Assembly (NCBI GenBank): GCA_033398695.1
Contig: CM065815.1
Span: forward strand, 100,344,501 to 100,408,500
DNA length: 64,000 nucleotides
Direction of reading: 5' to 3'
Source of the DNA: Orobanche coerulescens
Lineage: Eukaryota; Streptophyta; Magnoliopsida; Lamiales; Orobanchaceae
Shown here: positions 10,009 through 22,018 of the stretch, one piece after another
How the letters are laid out: each line of letters begins with the position of its first letter
Position numbering within the stretch: the first letter of the stretch is position 1
Position numbers and translations under genes: made by a program
Notes under the pieces: generated by a model
Databases searched by the model: none
What the model saw: only the letters and a program-made list of their open reading frames with translations
What the model was told of the DNA's origin: nothing

Positions 10009-11311
10009 ATGGATTTCACCAATACCGATTTCTTGATGAAGCTACGCGAAGCATTACGTAACTTACCGGACCCATGTCTACAACCAAGATGAGGAGGAGG
10101 AGGCGGACATTCATCACACCATGCAGACGAGTTCAAAGTGAACGAACTTCCGGAGTTCGTTGGAGGTACCGATCCAGAAGCATGTGTTGATTGGCTCCAC
10201 GCCTGTGAGGAGATTTTCAGCCACCAGTCAATTCAAGTCGACCACCGTGTCTCATTAGCGACGAAACGACTTCGTGGTCTGGCCGCCGTCTGGTGGCAAA
10301 AACTAAAACAGTCCCGTTCACAGCAACGTAATCCTAAAATCAGAGATTGGCAAAAATTCAAAAAAACATTTCAATCGAAGGTTCAATTCCATATCTTTCA
10401 GCCACTCGTTGTTCCGGTATTCCTCCGATGACGACCACGAAGATGGTTACTTTGCTGAAGGACCGACTTCATATTTTGATGATTTGGAACTATTTAATTA
10501 TTTTGGCTGCATTGAACAACCAAGACTTCATATCCAAAATTCAGTTGATGCGGCAGTGGGACCTCCCAACAAAGATTATGGGCCAAATTATTTTAATGGT
10601 GAGGAGCCTGATAGTGTCATGGAAATTGGGCCGGATTATGAAGGACCACCATCATTTGATGCAGAACTAGTTGGCGAAGAGGAGTCCGTAATTGATACTG
10701 TGTTTCCCATTCTCGATGGTGAACCCGACATGAAATTATCAGTGTTTCCCATTTTTGACGACTCCAATGAGGTGTTTTCGGTTTATGATACGGAGCATGA
10801 GGATGTTATGATTCCGGAACATCTATATCCTGAGCTCTATCAAGATTTTGACATGAAAGATGACGACGGGGCGCTTTTCCCAGGTCTTGAAGTGGCGTCC
10901 GATGAGTTCGACCACCAGGATGATGACAGTTCTGACTCACAAAATGATTATTATTTCTCTATAGCTCATGAAAGTTATTTTATTGGCCGTGGTTTGAGAA
11001 ATTCGTCATATCGCCTAAAGGTTTTGAACCACATCCGAACTGCATATATTTTTGAGGTCAAGTATTTCGAGGCATTAATTAATTCATCTAGAGACGACGG
11101 GATTGCGGAATTGAGGACAATTCCTTTTAAATGGGGAGGGAATGATACGAAAATGACTATTCTGAATAATGATATGAAAACTTTTCCTCATGTCAAAGTC
11201 TTCATATCTTCATTTCAAAGATTTCCTCCCACCATTCCCCTCCTAGCATTCGTCCAAAACATTTCTTGTCAAAGATTGATATCTTTGTCAAAGATCATAA
11301 AGATATCATAA
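10009..11311 (+). pseudogene. Gag-like ORF of element C, copy 2 (one nonsense codon, one +1 frameshift)
   Basis: It is colinear with copy 1. A CGA-to-TGA change creates a stop at 10090-10092. One extra A in a run at 10360-10366 (seven A versus six in copy 1) shifts the frame after FQS. From 10409 the original frame is open again for 300 aa to 11311 in LTR 3, including the acidic middle region and the RTIPFKWGGND tail. The acidic part is intact in both copies although the upstream part is broken here, so the breaks look recent. Confidence 0.85.
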
Positions 11312-12254
11312 AGATTCTTCACCAAACTACACATCGGCTGAACACCCCCCTTAGCTTCAAGTGTGTCCCTTTAAAGTTGAGATTTTATTTGATGTTGTCC
11401 CACATGTTGAAAGATACATCCCACCCCCACATCACAACACATCGGCCGAACACCCCCTTTGTTTCAAGTGTCACTTTCATGTTGAAGATCTTGTCAAAGA
11501 TCCCTTCCACCACCACCATTCGCCACCCCCCCTCTTGTTCAAAGTCTTCAAATATTTGTCAAAGATTCACCAACCTCACCACATCAAAATCAAGACCATG
11601 TTGAAGAATTTTCTCCACCCTCACCAACACCAAATTCGCCCCACCCCCTTCTTTTTAAAGTCTTCACATCTTTGGTCTTGTCCCCATCAAAATCTTCACA
11701 TCTTTGATCTTGTTCCCATGAAGATTTTCTCCACCCTCACCAACACCAAATTCGCCGCCTCCCCCCCCCCCCCCCCTTAGTTTATTTTGTCAATGATTTG
11801 TCCCATGTTGAATCATGAAGTGTGATTTTGTTGTTTTTTCTTTTCTTAGTTAATTCAATAGTTTAAATTGTAATCCTTTTTTTGTGTACTACAATATATT
11901 AGGCCATTACAGCTTGTAAGGAATCAATATTGAAGATTGAATGAAAATTTAATACGTTTATATTACTTGTTGGACGAGTTCCTACAGAACCTTGATTATT
12001 ATTCGACGCGTTTTCGAGTTTTAATCCGATTGATTCTCAATAGGTCTTGGGAAGAAATCACTTTATCGAGTTATAGGTCTAATTCGATAAAAACCTTGTA
12101 CTTAATTTTATTCGGCCGAATTGCCCTACTTTCGGACGATTTTTACGTTGTGTTTTATACCTCAAATAATTGCTCATATCCAAAAATTCTTAAAATCACT
12201 TCCATTGCGTTGCATGCGAAATACGTTTACATCCGAACGTTTGATTTTGCATCA
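11143..12254 (+). repeat. Element C LTR 3
   Basis: Starts TGATACGAAAATGAC and ends TTTTGCATCA (C-to-T in the usual TTCGCATCA), then the right TSD GAGTA. It contains a long C run near 11761-11777 and the hairpin at 12063-12090. Length and content match LTR 1, not LTR 2. Confidence 0.9.
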
Positions 12255-12594
12255 GAGTAGTAATAACGAATCCTAGAAATACCAGTCTATCCGTGTAAAA
12301 GGTGCATTTTTTTTATATTAGCATATAACTTTTCTTCCTTAAGTACCGTTATTACCATTCGGAGACGTTCAACATGTTCTTCTAGGTTCTTGCTATAAAT
12401 AAGTACGTCATCAAAATACACAACTACGAACTTTCCTAGATAGGCACGCAAGATATGGTTCATTAAGCGCATAAAGGTACTAGGTGCGTTAGTTAACCCA
12501 AATGGCATTACCATCCATTCGTATAGTCCGTATTTAGTTTTAAATGCAGTTCTCCATTCGTCTCCTTCTTTCATCCTAATTTTGTGGTAACCAC
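12255..12594 (-). pseudogene. Family B pol: RT palm with catalytic YFDD box
   Basis: Read from 12594 downward: [14 protein letters not shown], then [17 protein letters not shown], then [13 protein letters not shown], the catalytic aspartate pair of a Ty3/gypsy RT, then LEEHVERLR and LYANIKK. A single shift occurs near 12310. It joins 4863-6688 once element C is removed. At the high-coordinate end it is cut by the LINE poly(A). Confidence 0.88.
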
Positions 12595-12730
12595 TTTTTT
12601 TTTTGGGAAAAGTCAAATGCATTAAATAATAAGAATAGCCAACAAGGCAGGCCAGTACCTAGAAACCATAGCATAAGGTGCACCAACAACACGAAATAGA
12701 AAAATAATAAAAGAGTTACAATGGAACCGA

Positions 12731-13570
12731 CTACCAAGTAACCCTCCAAATATGCCTAACAGCGACCGCAGATAAGAAATGAGGCGGCCAACGCTGAGAG
12801 ATGATGTCACGAACAAGACCAATCCCCTGAAAAGTAAGTGTGTGTGGATCTCGACGCCTCTGACCGAATCTCCTCTCATTACGCTCCTGCCAGATTAAGT
12901 AGACCAACATGGCTAGAAAGATACGGTATGCCACGTTAACCACATGCTTACCTCTCCACCTCCTGGCCGCCCAAAGCATACCCGTACTCCAGTCAGAGTG
13001 AGGCCAACAAAATTTTACATCCCTCCTAGCAATAGAGATACACCTATTAGAGTAAGGGAACATGAAGAATAAGTGAGAATGAGACTCGATCGCCATCCCA
13101 CAAAGGACACAAATACCATCTACATGCTGCAGCCAAGGCTTATCCATAGTTGACAGATGCTCCTGAATAGCCAACCATAAGATGAAGGAGCGCCTAGGAA
13201 TCTTCCCGGGGCCACGAAGGAGAGGGGCCCACGGAATAGAAGGAGAATATGCACTAAGGAACCGAAGAGCGGACGAGGAAGAATAGGAACCTGAGCTATG
13301 CGGTCTCCAGGAGATGCGATCCTGGCCTCCATTAATATGAGGGAGGTCAGAAACAACCTGCTAAAACTCGGAACGATCAACCACCGGCCAAACCCAATGA
13401 CCATCAGAAATAACAGAGCCAATACGGGCATACACATCAATGCCGGTCCAAAGAGGCGCTCTAGGCAAAGAATGTCTAATCAAACTCATAGGGTGCCAAG
13501 GATCCGACCATAAAAGGAAGGAAGAGCCATCACCAACAGAATTCCGAAATGCTCCCATGACAAGAGGACG
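12731..13570 (-). pseudogene. LINE C-terminal region with zf-RVT-like domain
   Basis: Several overlapping frames are needed. The best stretch (12731-13174) has CVLCGMAIESHSHLFF, a CxxC...H zinc-binding pattern typical of the zf-RVT domain found after the RT in plant LINEs, followed by the WQERNERRF type of sequence. Frames change near 13120 and 13400, so it is not translatable as it stands. Confidence 0.7.
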
Positions 13571-13660
13571 CAACTTCAGAAGTTGTTTCCAATACCAAGA
13601 AGACGCAGCAGAGATAGGAATATCCCAAAAGGAACACTGCTGAACTCTATAAGAACGAAC

Positions 13661-15615
13661 TCAGCTAACCCAAACTGAACGAGAAGACCCAGCCAGGAGA
13701 CCCCAAATATGGCTGGTCATAAGGGCCTGGTTCTGAACCCTCAACAGAGTAATACCAAGGCCACCACACCCTACAGGCAAGCAAACCTTAGACCAAGCCA
13801 TTTTAGCGTGCCCAGAGTCACGAGAACCCTTCCAAAGAAAGCGCCTTAAATGCTTCTCAATGAGGGCAAGCACGATCTTAGGCAGGATAAAAATGCAGGC
13901 CCAATAAATGTGAAAAGCAGATAACACAGACCGAATAAGCTGGCAACGACCGGCTATGGACAGAGATCTACAAGCCCAATCACTCAGTCGTCCATCAATC
14001 CTGTCAATCAAAGGAGAGCACTGAGCCACCGTGAGCTTCGATGAAGACAAAGGGACTCCCAGATACCTCACAGAGAGCTGGCCCACTTGAAACCCTAATA
14101 GCTGCTCAACCTGTACCCCCTGCTCCATAGCACTCGCCGAGAGAAAAAAATTGTTCTTCCCAGTGTTAGCGCGCAACCCAGAAAGAGAATCAAAGATATC
14201 AACAATACTCCTCTTAAGAACACCAATAGAGACCTCACCTGGATTACAGAAAAGAAGGAGATCATCAGCAAAGGTGAGCATGAAAGTACGGGTAGACACT
14301 TCCAGTGGTACCTGAACCCCGGGTTCTGAGCAATATCACGAGCAATAATACCATGAAGCACCTCCATAACAATAACAAAGAGATAAGGAGAGATGGGGTC
14401 TCCCTGCCGAAGCCCCCTACGACCTCTAAATATTCCCTCAGCATCACCATTTAAGGATACCGAAAAGGCAGTACTGGTGATGCTTTCCCTGATCCAGGCG
14501 ATGAACGACTGATGGAAACCCATACAATGCAGAGCAATCAGCATGAAATCCCACTCAATAGTGTCATAAGCTTTCATAAGGTCAACTTTAAACACACACC
14601 GTCTAGGCATCCCCTTCTGCCCATAACCATGAAGAAATTCCTGAGCAAGAAGGATATTATCACTAATCCTTCTCCCAGGAATGAAAGCAGTTTGAGCCGG
14701 GTCAATCAAGGCATCCAAGCTATCATGCTTACGGTGAACAATAATTTTTAAAATAGCCTTATATAATAAGTTGTAGCAAAGGATCGGTCTAAAATCTGAC
14801 ATGCTCCTAGGTAAGGCTACTTTCGGAACAAGAGAAATGATCGTAGAATTGATCTGCCTGACAAACTTTCCCATAGCAAAGAAATGCATAATAGCAAACG
14901 AAATCTCGCCCCCCACAATCGGCCAAGCCCGACGGTAAAAAGCAGCATTAAAACCATCAGGGCCCGGGGCCTTGTCCTTATCAAACTCAAAGAACACAGA
15001 CCGAACCTCATCAGCAGTAACAGGTCTAACCATGTGCACCACAACATTAGGGGAAAGAGAAGCCGAAATAAAAGGCCCAACCTGACTGAAAGATAAAGGC
15101 GTAATCCGATTAGAGTAACCCAACAATCTCTCATAGAACCCAACAACCTCATTCTTAATAAGAGCAGGGTCAGTCAACTCAGTACCATCCTCCGTATTAA
15201 GTCTAAAAATACGAGATCTGACTCGCCTAGAAGAAATCCGCCGGAAGAAGAAGGCAGTAAACAGGTCCCCATCCATAAGACAAGCCAACTTGGCCCGCTG
15301 CCTAAGCGAAGACTGTTCTTGAGCAACGGCAACTGAGAAAAACCACCGACAACATCTCTCCAACAATAAAACCAAGTCGTCCATGGGATGGTCCCTGAGG
15401 ATACTCTGGGAAGAAGAGAGGAACGAAGTAGCAGCAGCAACATTTAATGCCAAATCCCTAGAGAGTTGGGAGGAAATCCTCAGAGTCAGCCAGGAAATTA
15501 TCAAATCTGAACATTTTACCTCTGCAGCGAGGCAAACTATCAAGACCCAGAATAAGGGGGCTATGATCAGAGGTCCACGGCAGATCATGAGAGTAAGTAC
15601 GATCAGTTTGATCAA
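13661..15615 (-). pseudogene. LINE reverse transcriptase, one frameshift
   Basis: From 15615 the first frame carries the RT fingers and palm: DKAPGPDGFNAAFYRRAWP, FRPILCYNLLYKAILK, AFIPGRRISDNILLAQE, FKVDLMKAYDTIEWDF and GLRQGDPISPYLF. The catalytic FADDLLLFCNPG box lies in a second frame (13661-14299), so a shift occurs at about 14290. The order and spacing are those of non-LTR RTs. The rest of the thumb (LSVRYLGVPLSSSKLT) follows in the second frame. The enzyme once made cDNA at nicked target DNA; this copy is dead. Confidence 0.88.
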
Positions 15616-16080
15616 TAAACCACTGCGGTTTACCCAGCACCCTATGAAGACATTTCCATAAAGATCTTGGAGACGGGCTCTTGTTATGCCAGGAGAACCA
15701 TGAGCCTACCATCGGAAGGGTCTCAATATCTGCACGCCTGCAAAGCTCTCTGAACTCCACCAAGAGCGGCTCATCGTCAGAATGAGGAGCTTCCCCTCCC
15801 AAAATCTCACTACTATCCAAAACAGCATTAAAATCACCCATAATGACCCAAGGCTCAGCAGCATGTATTAACGAGAAATCAGTGAGATACTGCCACAACA
15901 GCCGCTTCGCAATAAGATCATTAGAACCATAGGCAAAGGTAACCAGAAGACAGGACGAGTCGAGCAAAACAGTAATACGACAATGAATAAACTGCGACCT
16001 AATAGCAATGATATCCATAGAAACAGAACCTGGATCCCACCCAATCCAGATCCTCTTACCAGGCCCACTACCATAATCAG
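15458..16080 (-). pseudogene. LINE APE-type endonuclease, N-terminally truncated
   Basis: Residues GPGKRIWIGWDPGSV, WVIMGDFNAVLDSSE (GDFN catalytic motif), GSWFSWHNKSP and TSDHSPLIL (SDHxP catalytic motif) identify the C-terminal two thirds of an exonuclease-endonuclease-phosphatase domain. It is open to 15458 and overlaps the RT frame. The N-terminal catalytic part (the NxRG and QE motifs) is absent. By chance the frame is continuous with family B RT upstream, giving a meaningless hybrid ORF. Confidence 0.8.
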
Positions 16081-16241
16081 AGAACATGAAAGAACCATGT
16101 AATTCATCTAAAATTTCATCTAAGTTAGGGATATGATGTCGATACTTTACCGTAATGTTGTTTATAGCTCGACAATCAACACACATCCTCCATGTTGAAT
16201 CTTTCTTCGGAACGAGTAACACGCGAACAGAACAGGGGCTC
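16081..16241 (-). pseudogene. Family B pol: RT fingers segment
   Basis: Read from 16241 downward: CSVRVLLVPKKDSTWRMCVD, then CRAINNITVKYRHHIPNLDE and ILDELHGSFMFS, the N-terminal RT blocks of a plant Ty3/gypsy element. With one GGCTC removed it joins the segment at 49400 as RESLSPCSVRV. At the low end it is cut by the LINE. Confidence 0.9.
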
Positions 16242-17494
16242 TGATGCAACCTCAGTCGCACCATCAAGAGTATTAGATACAGTTGGAGCCATCATGAATC
16301 CCACCGGACCTATCACACGGGCACGTGCTAAGAAATTGAGAGAAGACACAAATAAATTGTTGAAAACAAGCGACATTAGCACCACTTCACGAAATAACAT
16401 GATGCTTCATTCCAGCCCTATAACTCTACTTCAAGTCACTGATTCGGAAGGCCACATTCCCGTAAGAGAGTTACATTATTTGTTCATGTTCAAATCCAAT
16501 ATTAAGGACCCTCTTTTAGAGGCTGCTTTTGGAGAACACATTGAAGATTTCAAGCCGCAACTTCCCTATCCGGATAGGTTTGATTCTAAGCTCCATTATA
16601 AGGATTACATTAAACAAGACCTCCGTCTAGGGGCTACATGGAATTATTCGACATTCAAGACCCCCGTTTAGGGGCTGCATGGGAAACGTATGGAAGGGGT
16701 ACGACCATGCAAAGCCATGCAACACAAGGAGTAATTTTCGTCCAAAAATTCAAGACCTCTTAGAAGTGTTTTACTTTCATCAAAATAAGTAGAATAAGTG
16801 TACTAAAACTCTCCATGGTATGTTATCAAAGTCATCAAGGTAATATCATCATTTTACAAGTATATCTAGCAAGAGATTTCAGCCCTTACCTTTCTCAAAT
16901 AGTCGTTGCATCATTGGTGAAGAAGTCTTGGAATGAGATTATTTTACTCAAGTGTATCTAGGAAGATATTGCAAAGAGGAGAGAGAGATGAAGAATTTTC
17001 GGCTCCATTCCTTCTAAAATAGCTGTTGCCACTTTGCTCAAAGTCAAGGAAACTATGTTGTCTTCCTTCTTTCATGATTATAGTTATAATTGTTTATTTT
17101 TTATGTTTGAATTTCATGTCCTAAAAAGTCTTCTTTTCACCTATAAATAAGGCCATGGCCGATTGTAATTTGGCATCAAAGAATTAACTGAAATATTTCT
17201 ATCAAGCTTTGTGGTCTGTGTTGATTTTATGTTTATACATTAAATCATTCTACTTGAAATCAGAGATTGCCATCTCTTTGGTTTTGAATTATATAGAAAC
17301 TATAGGATCTTGAGTTTTATTCGAAGGTTTCTTGGTACAAGATATCCAGGCATCGTTAGAATCCTACTTAAGGGTTTATAGTACGTTAAATTCCCGCTAC
17401 ATTTATAACCGTTGGAGAGCAAGAAATTCCGATTTAAAGAACCTACTTGAGAGCTTCACGAGTTGATCTTTCTTGTGCAAGTAAGATCATATCA
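16242..17494 (+). repeat. Element D 5' LTR
   Basis: Starts TGATGCAACC and ends ATCATATCA. The first part can be read as the C-terminal pol tail ([12 protein letters not shown]) because in this family the ORF runs into the LTR. A TATA box (TATAAATA, 17152-17159) lies about 340 bp before the end. The LTR holds a broken echo of itself: AAGACCCCCGTTTAGGGGCTGCATGG resembles the preceding AAGACCTCCGTCTAGGGGCT. Confidence 0.9.
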
Positions 17495-17701
17495 TTTGGC
17501 ATCAGAGACACGGTTCTAGGTTCATTCGTTCCTCAACTTCTTTTATTACTTTCATTTACGTATGTCATAAGTTATTTATTTAGTTTCCGTTTTATTCTTG
17601 TACAAAAAAAAACTAAAAACAATATATATATATATATATAGATAGATAGATAGATAGATATTTTCATCTTGTTAAATTTTTCATTCGTAACGTCCTTTAA
17701 A
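17495..17701 (+). other. Element D leader: PBS and TA/GATA microsatellite
   Basis: TGGCATCAGAGAC at 17497-17509 is a one- to two-base variant of the initiator tRNA-Met primer site. At about 17619-17661 a (TA)n tract runs into (GATA)n repeats. No ORF. The leader ends at the gag ATG at 17702. Confidence 0.75.
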
Positions 17702-18292
17702 ATGGTTGGGTCTAATAACTCAAGAGATGAAAAGAGAGATGGGAAAATACCAACGGAAGAAGAAGACTATTTTAGTGATGGTCCCGTTTGGAGAAAAATT
17801 GAATCATTAAAAGATGCTCAATATCACATTGAAGGGTTGTACTCTTTGATGAATAAAATGACTAATATAATGAAAGAAATGAGAGAAGATCTTAACTCGG
17901 TCAGAACAAACCAAACCCGAGATACTAATGTGAGGATTAGAGGAGTAGGACGGGGTAGGAATGAACGACTACCTCCACCACCTTTAAATGAATTTGAAGA
18001 CGAATTTGCATATGAATTTGAGAAGATAACCATTATAGGACGAACCGAGAACCTAGAAATAACCGGGACAGGGTAGATGATAATCTTAATAGTGTCAAGT
18101 TCATCATTCCTCCATTTGAAGGTAAAACCGACCCCGAGTTATTCTTTGAGTGGGTTAGGAGAGTCGAAGGAAAATTTGAGTGTAGAAATTTTTCTGAACT
18201 TAATAAAGTCAAATTAACTATGGCAGAGTTTGTAGGATATGCTCTTATTTGGTGGGATCATGTAGTTCAGTCTAGAGAATGAAAAGCCGAGC
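17702..18292 (+). pseudogene. Element D gag, N-terminal part
   Basis: Starts MVGSNNSRDEKRDG and continues with an acidic helix (MNKMTNIMKEMREDL), an Arg/Gly-rich patch and a stop at 18074. The gag core goes on in another frame: KFIIPPFEGKTDPELFFEWV, RVEGKFECRNF, GYALIWWDHVV, matching the retrotransposon gag domain. A TGA at about 18280 precedes KAE. The copia element E then interrupts. With one CGAGC removed the frame continues as KAEPPITTWNVLK at 40391. Confidence 0.85.
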
Positions 18293-19805
18293 TGTTAGGA
18301 ATACTTGTTAGATTTTGATGATGTCATTATTGTAATTAAAATGTTTATTACTTGGCAAAAATGTAAGGAAGAACCAAATGAGTATCTTCCATAGGCCAAA
18401 TTATGTTAAGTTAAATACATGGCAAAATGTAAAGAAGAACCAAATAAGTATCTTCTATAGGCTATTTAAGTTAGGCTCAAAATCGGCTAAGTACACCTCC
18501 CACCAAAAAAAAAATCGGCTAAGTACAAAAGTACAGATAAGTACTTCAGAGAAGTGTAAACCAAGCAATGCAGTAAAGCCGAAGTCACAGTCAAGTCTAA
18601 GTCACAGAAACAAAAATTCATCAGTGATGGTTGGCCAGACTGCAGTCAAGTGATCAACAGACCAAGACATCTGAAGTCTGACCAGCAGATAAGTCAAAAT
18701 TCATCAAGACAGAAGACTTCAGACAAGTCATCTGATTAGGCAAGTCTCAACAGGACATCAGAGAAGTCATCGGCAGAGAAGTCCAAACTGCAGAGAAGTT
18801 GACTGGACATCAGACAGCTTGACTTATAAGAGATCATCCAAGTACTGCAAGTCCACGTCAGCATGCGTTGAATAGTCAATATTTACGGAAAGTCACATGC
18901 AAGCGTGAAGGGACAAATTGGAGAGATTCCCGCAAAGGATATATATTAAATAATTCATCCAGACCTACCACTAAAGACTTTAATCTTATTATATTCAAAA
19001 GATTCGGCGCCTCACATGCAAGTCTTCACAACGGTCGAAAGATGGATTAAAATATGGGAATCCAGCGTTGCAACGTTCAGAAAGAAAAAAAAAATGAAGT
19101 CTCTCTCTCCAACGGATGGATTTGTTACAAGATTTGCAACGACTATGAAGTATGCTCAAGGATCAACACTTATATATATCCGAAGATTTGAAGTTGAGCA
19201 GTACGATGCGAACAAAACTCTCAAGCGATCAAAGTTATCAAAGCAATCAAAGCAATCATATAGCATCGTGAAAAGAGCAGTACTCAAAGTTCTTATTTGA
19301 AGAAAGCTCTTAGTTGGAGAAGACAAACACTCTTGTCTTAAAACCTGAGTTCGGGGTACTTCACTAGTTGAAGTTGCGAGACTGATAGGCATCCGAGGAT
19401 TTGAAGAATCAAGTGGTGCTACGCAGTCAAAAGAGAAGTTGCAACGATGGGATTTCCACTGGTTGGAAGTTGTTGTAGCTAAGTAAAAGTATCACTGTAA
19501 TATTTATCACTGGTTGAGAATTATAGTGGATTCATCTCCAACTGGTTTGGAGAAAGTGGATTAGTAGAGGATTACCCCACCTCTGAGACCACTATAAATT
19601 GCCTGCGTGTTTTTCTGTTTTCAGCATCACACTTAACTGTTGCATTCATACTTTACTGTTCCATTGCTTAGTTTTGTTTTCGTCATGACCTGATTTCTGC
19701 ATATCTATCAGCTAAGAAACTCACTCTTCGAAGAAAAGAGTCTAAGAGTTTCAATAAGTCTATTCAACCCCCCTAGACTTATTCCTGGATGACTTGTGAC
19801 CTACA
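18293..19805 (+). repeat. Element E 5' LTR
   Basis: Compared with the 3' LTR it has scattered substitutions and a small insertion near 18500 (CCACCAAAAAAAAAATCGGCTAAGTA, repeating CGGCTAAGTA). It contains many GACATCAGA/GTCATCTGA-type short repeats and ACTATAAATTGCC near 19590 as a possible TATA region. After it comes a decayed PBS (TGGTTTGGAGC, 19808-19818). Confidence 0.9.
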
Positions 19806-19884
19806 AGTGGTTTGGAGCAGTTGGTTTAATATTTCAAGAACCAGATCTATATATCGAGGATATATTTTAAGCTCATTTTTAGAA

Positions 19885-21969
19885 ATGGAACACATGAATT
19901 CTAGATTACCTGTTTTTTTAGTTGACGAGTATGATCTTTGGAAGATAAGGATGCAGGGACACTTATATTCAATCCATGCCGACATGTGGTGCATCATAGA
20001 GGACGGTCCCTTCATCTTCGAGAAGGACAACACTCCTGAGGAAATCGCAGCCAGGAAGCCAGAGAAGATCCCAAAGAAGAGGACAGAGCTAACCACTGAA
20101 GAAAGAAAGCTGGCCAACCTTGACAACCGGGCCAGAGACGTGCTGTACCAAACCCTTGACAAATCAACAATGGTCAAGATCAAGAACTGCTAAAAAGCCA
20201 AAGAAATCTGCGACACATTAGCCATAATGTGTGAGGGAACTGAGCTAATAAAGGAAAATAAGTTGTCAATTGCTACTCAAAAATTTGACAACTTCAAAAT
20301 GAAGAATGGCGAATCCATAAACCAAGTAGACACAAGGTTCACTGAAATCATCAATGAGATTAACTCTCTGGGAAAATCATATGGGAACAGGGATATGGCG
20401 CTGAAGGTCTTAAGATCTCTTAATCTTGAAAGGAGTATGAAGGCAGTGGCCATGAGAGAATCTAAGGATCTTAACAAAATAAATATCCAAGAACTGTTCT
20501 CTGATATAAAGGCTTATGAGTTTGAGCTTCCAAGTTCATCATCAATCGAGCCTTTAGAGAAGGGAATAGCCTTTGGAGCCGAGTTCCCCGCCAAGAGCCT
20601 ATCTGATGTAAAACCTCCAAATCCACTTGATTTTGAGGAAGAAATGTCGTTCATAATGCAAAGGTTCAGAAACTTCAGAAAGAATTACTCTAAATACAAA
20701 AAGAATTATAAGGAGAACCCCAGGAGAAATCAAAAGGCTGGAAGATGGAAGGTGTAGTGTTATAATTGCCACAAGACAGGACACATCCAAATTAACTGTC
20801 CTAATCTCAAGAAGGACGAGAGCAAGAAGGAGGTGAGCAGAAAAGAAGACCGAAGGAAGGCCCTCATCGGAGAAGATCAAGAGTGAGTAGAATCAAGCAG
20901 TGGATTCTTCTCTGATGATGATGAAGAATATGATTATCTGATGGCCAACCTAGCTGATTAAGAGGTAACATCTAAACCCTCGGTTTCAAATAATAACAGC
21001 TTACACATGTCACAAGACATGGACTTACACGAGTCTATAAATCATCTTCTCAAAGATTTTGAGAGATTAAAAACTGCACACCAAACTGTATCAGCCGAGA
21101 GGACCGAGTTGCAAGATGAGAATGGGCAGCTGAAAAATGACTTTGAAAAACTCAGCCTAGAATTTAATAAAACCAAAGCTGATCTTGAAAAACAGGCTCC
21201 GGATAACTCTACAAACCAGGCTGATAATACCACAACTGAGATAAAACGATAAACTGTTTTAAATAGTGAAAAATCAGCTGCACTTGCTCATGTAAAAGCT
21301 GAGTTTGCTAAACTGACTCAGCGAAGTAAAAATCAGTCGAAGGAAATAACCTCCCTGAAGGCATCTCTAACCCTGGACGAATTGTGTGCAAATAAAAGGC
21401 CATTGTATTCCAGATCATCCCTTGGATATGACCCACACACTCCCTCTAGTTCTAAAACCACTTTCATCAAGGGAGAAAAAATTGTCTCGACTGCCGAGCT
21501 AATATACAAACCTGTATTTCAAAATAGGCTACAGCCAAGTCACAAGTCTAGGCTGCAACCAAGGTATACAAGGCAGCCACCTAGACATGAGACTAGGCAA
21601 TGGCCAAGACAGAAGCAGCAGCCCAAACAACATGCCCACTATTATCAAAGACTCCCCAAAAACAGATTTCAAAATGGGAGGGGCAAATGGAAACCTCAAG
21701 GTTATCCTAATTTTCAAAACGAACAAGTGTTGAGACCTCAAAGATTTAACAAATGGTCTCAGCCAAGATTTAGGCATGGCCCACACCACCAGTTTTATGA
21801 GGCATATCCGGTACACAATCCTAACAGAGGATATAGGCCCAAACCTTACACACCTTATAGGGGCAATCAATCTAGTTTTCACAATCCAAGGAGAAATCAA
21901 TTCTCCAGGAAACCATATAACCCCAGAGGACCCACACAGATTTGGGTACCTAAATCTCTGCTTGTATGA
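19885..21969 (+). pseudogene. Element E gag (copia type), several stops
   Basis: MEHMNSRLPVFLVDEYDLW starts a UBN2-type copia gag: LWKIRMQGHLYS, then CDTLAIMCEGT, FDNFKMKNGESINQ and LRSLNLERSMKAVAMRESK. A zinc knuckle CYNCHKTGHIQINC lies at about 20759-20800, followed by an acidic stretch, a coiled coil (ERTELQDENGQLKNDFEKL) and a long Arg/Gln/Pro/Tyr-rich tail ending IWVPKSLL. In-frame stops at about 20191, 20756, 20886, 20959, 21250 and 21967 interrupt it. Gag would form the virus-like particle and bind RNA. Confidence 0.85.
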
Positions 21970-22018
21970 TTGCAGAAAAGGTGGAAGTCCACATCTCCAC
22001 AAATTAAAACATTGGAGG

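Larger units (their letters stand above)
6689..12254 (+). mobile_element. Element C: tandem gag-only Ty3/gypsy element, LTR-gag-LTR-gag-LTR
   Basis: Three directly repeated LTRs (6689-7798, 8974-9961, 11143-12254) enclose two internal domains of about 1.2 kb. The whole unit has one 5-bp target-site duplication, GAGTA at 6684-6688 and 12255-12259, so it now behaves as a single locus inside family B pol. Each internal domain has a primer-binding region, one gag-like ORF and a polypurine tract, with no protease, RT or integrase. This is the layout of terminal-repeat retrotransposons with a GAG domain (TR-GAG), non-autonomous elements that must borrow pol. LTR starts, PBS type and ORF ends match family A, its likely helper. 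Confidence 0.9.
12595..16080 (-). mobile_element. L1-type LINE, 5'-truncated, inserted in family B RT
   Basis: On the reverse strand the order is APE-type endonuclease (partial), reverse transcriptase, zf-RVT-like C-terminus, then a 10-base poly(A), seen as T at 12595-12604. The 5' end begins inside the endonuclease near 16080, with no ORF1. I found no target-site duplication. Joining the flanks loses about 15 bp of the RT gene: FMFS meets SGYH where the KIDLR-type codons are expected. The insertion therefore seems to have come with a small target deletion. Confidence 0.85.

Noticed and set aside
16081..16241. Endogenous pararetrovirus RT
   Set aside because: RT, RNase H and integrase order with LTRs, PBS and PPT shows Ty3/gypsy; no viral movement or coat protein motif is seen.
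15458..16267. Long reverse ORF that looks like one protein of 269 aa
   Set aside because: It is family B RT fused by chance to the LINE endonuclease across the insertion joint; not a gene.
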